From: Mesocentrotus franciscanus
Taxonomy: Eukaryota; Echinodermata; Echinoidea; Camarodonta; Strongylocentrotidae
Assembly: GCA_037976565.1 (NCBI GenBank)
Contig: CP137671.1
Coordinates: 20,357,267-20,421,266 of the forward strand
Length of the DNA: 64,000 nucleotides
Reading direction: 5' to 3'
Shown: one piece after another, positions 62,700 to 64,000 of the stretch
How the letters are laid out: the number at the start of each line of letters is the position of its first letter
Numbering within the stretch: the first letter of the stretch is position 1
The notes under the pieces: model-generated
Databases searched by the model: none
The model's input: the letters and a program-made list of their open reading frames with translations, nothing else
What the model was told of the DNA's origin: nothing
Made by a program: the position numbers and the translations under genes

Positions 62700-63880
62700 G
62701 TGAGAAATTATATCAGTTATTACACATGTACTGTATGAGGTTGGGGCAAAAATATATGACGATGTCCATGTAACGTTGGTATGAGATCTTCTACTACGCA
62801 TATAAGATGAAATCATCTGTTGAAGATTTTATGCAATTAGTGCTCTGCCAGAACCTGTTTGAGTTGCTTCTCTTCAAAATCTTTGCTTAATATGCGTTTC
62901 TTTTTTACCAGCATTACATGGCCATGACATTTATATAACATTACGTTAACTTTGGGTCTATACTATTGATTAACCATGAAGCTAGAGTACTTTTAAATAT
63001 ACATCTAGTTGGCTATGCTTTTTATGCTACATGTAATTCAAACATTGTTATGGTTGATAGGAGACATAGTTTGTCCTGTCTGGTATGCCACAAAATTTGC
63101 CCCAACCCTATCTGTTAAGTGCTTAGAGGCGTTTGTTTTTCAGCGCCATACAGGGTGTCCCAGAAAAAGGAACCCCAAGCGATCGGTTATTGTAAGCAAA
63201 CTATGAGCTGTATAAGATTAAGTCCTTGCTTTTCATAAAGTACAAGTATTATGCCTTGAAATGATACATTGATTGCATTAATCCATACAGGCTTCATCAA
63301 GCAACATTGTTTTGAAAATGTCATGTCTTAATCCATTTGTGATAGATTTTGGTAAAGAAGCGAAAAAGTTGGTATCACATGCAATCATGACGTAAGGGAT
63401 ACCTGGTATCTAAGATGATAATGCAAGATTTTCATTATTTGATAATGTGCAATTATATGATAATAAGCAGTTATATGACGGGGTTGTACATCCTCAAATT
63501 TTCCCCAAATCAATAAATACATCCCTCAAGCAAAAGTGCCCCATTTGTGATTTAAATGGGTGCCCATCCTTCTATCGAATGTGCCATACCTTTCCCCCTT
63601 TATCACAATGTGAGGTACCCCTTACTTGAGTTTTGTGAAAATATAATCCGACTATCTGCTTTGTTCTTCTACAAATTGCAGACCCATCTAAGTACGAGAA
63701 TATTTCTACTAAAGGTCATGTTGGCATGTGATTTTAACTGTTGCACAGTTTTACCAAGATCTAACGCAAATGGATTGATGCAATCAATGTATTGTTTGAA
63801 AGATATTACTTCTAATTTATGAAAAGCAAGGAATAAATAATACAGACAATGCATTGTCTTCGGGTTTCGCTTTTCTTTCT
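62700..63880. other. Intron 35 (incomplete)
   Basis: No further DH exon recognised. 63152-63172 reads CAGGGTGTCCCAGAAAAAGG, resembling the end of many animal DNA transposons, but a second end is not visible. Confidence 0.45.
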
Positions 63881-63886
63881 GGAAGT

Positions 63887-64000
63887 ACCAGTAACTGTAC
63901 CAGTAATCGGTAACCGGTAACCAGTAACCAATAATCTGTAAACAGTAACCAGTTATCAGTAATCAGTAACCAGTAACCAGTAACAGTTACCAATAATCGG
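63887..64000. repeat. Minisatellite of CCAGTAA-type units running off the window
   Basis: Units of 7-8 bases (CCAGTAAC, CAGTAATC, CGGTAACC) repeat imperfectly about 14 times and continue past the right edge. Confidence 0.9.

Noticed and set aside
63681..63713. Possible next DH exon (AG...GT bounded)
   Set aside because: The translation does not resemble the ITSN segment expected after RYPLLTQK, and the phase gives no support.

Overview
The window is animal genomic DNA, and essentially all of it belongs to one gene on the + strand: intersectin (ITSN / Dap160 family), an endocytic scaffold that also acts as a Cdc42 exchange factor. I can place 35 coding exons between 5092 and 62699. Every junction has an AG acceptor and a GT donor, and the reading phase carries through all of them except at one apparent single-base deletion in exon 30. 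The model encodes about 1759 residues, and the gene runs past the right edge in the middle of its DH domain. Protein order: EH1, Gly/Met/Pro-rich linker, EH2, second Gly-rich linker, long Glu/Arg/Lys coiled coil, array of DPF motifs, Thr/Ser/Pro linker, SH3A, long Ala/Ser/Pro linker, SH3B, SH3C, SH3D, SH3E, then the first part of the DH domain. The PH and C2 domains of the long isoform must lie to the right. The donor of exon 30 reads straight into a stop codon, which suggests how the short isoform (ending after SH3E) is made. A 15 kb intron then separates the SH3 part from the DH part. || The organism is probably a marine invertebrate deuterostome, with an echinoderm such as a sea urchin as my best guess. 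The reasons are a single ITSN gene carrying both short- and long-isoform regions, mostly 0.3-4 kb introns packed with short inverted-repeat elements, tRNA-derived SINEs, many TACATGTA-type palindromes, and signs of high heterozygosity. The species call is an inference. || Layout: 1-5065 is upstream sequence with no gene I can support. 5092-19188 holds the two EH domains. 20015-26865 holds the coiled coil. 26840-29900 holds the DPF array. 29849-41580 holds SH3A to SH3E. 41581-56621 is the giant intron, containing two ~4.03 kb near-identical copies separated by exactly 500 N, most likely two haplotypes assembled in tandem. 56622-62699 holds the DH exons. 62700-64000 is intron. || The introns hold many repeats: at least nine families of short inverted-repeat elements, one with a TA target duplication, one with TTAA and one with a candidate 5-bp duplication. 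There are also two ~1 kb elements made of ~150-bp tandem units rich in AGGTCA half-sites, five SINE copies, a 5'-truncated LINE nested inside another element, and long trinucleotide arrays next to splice donors. No RNA gene, CRISPR array or second protein gene could be supported.
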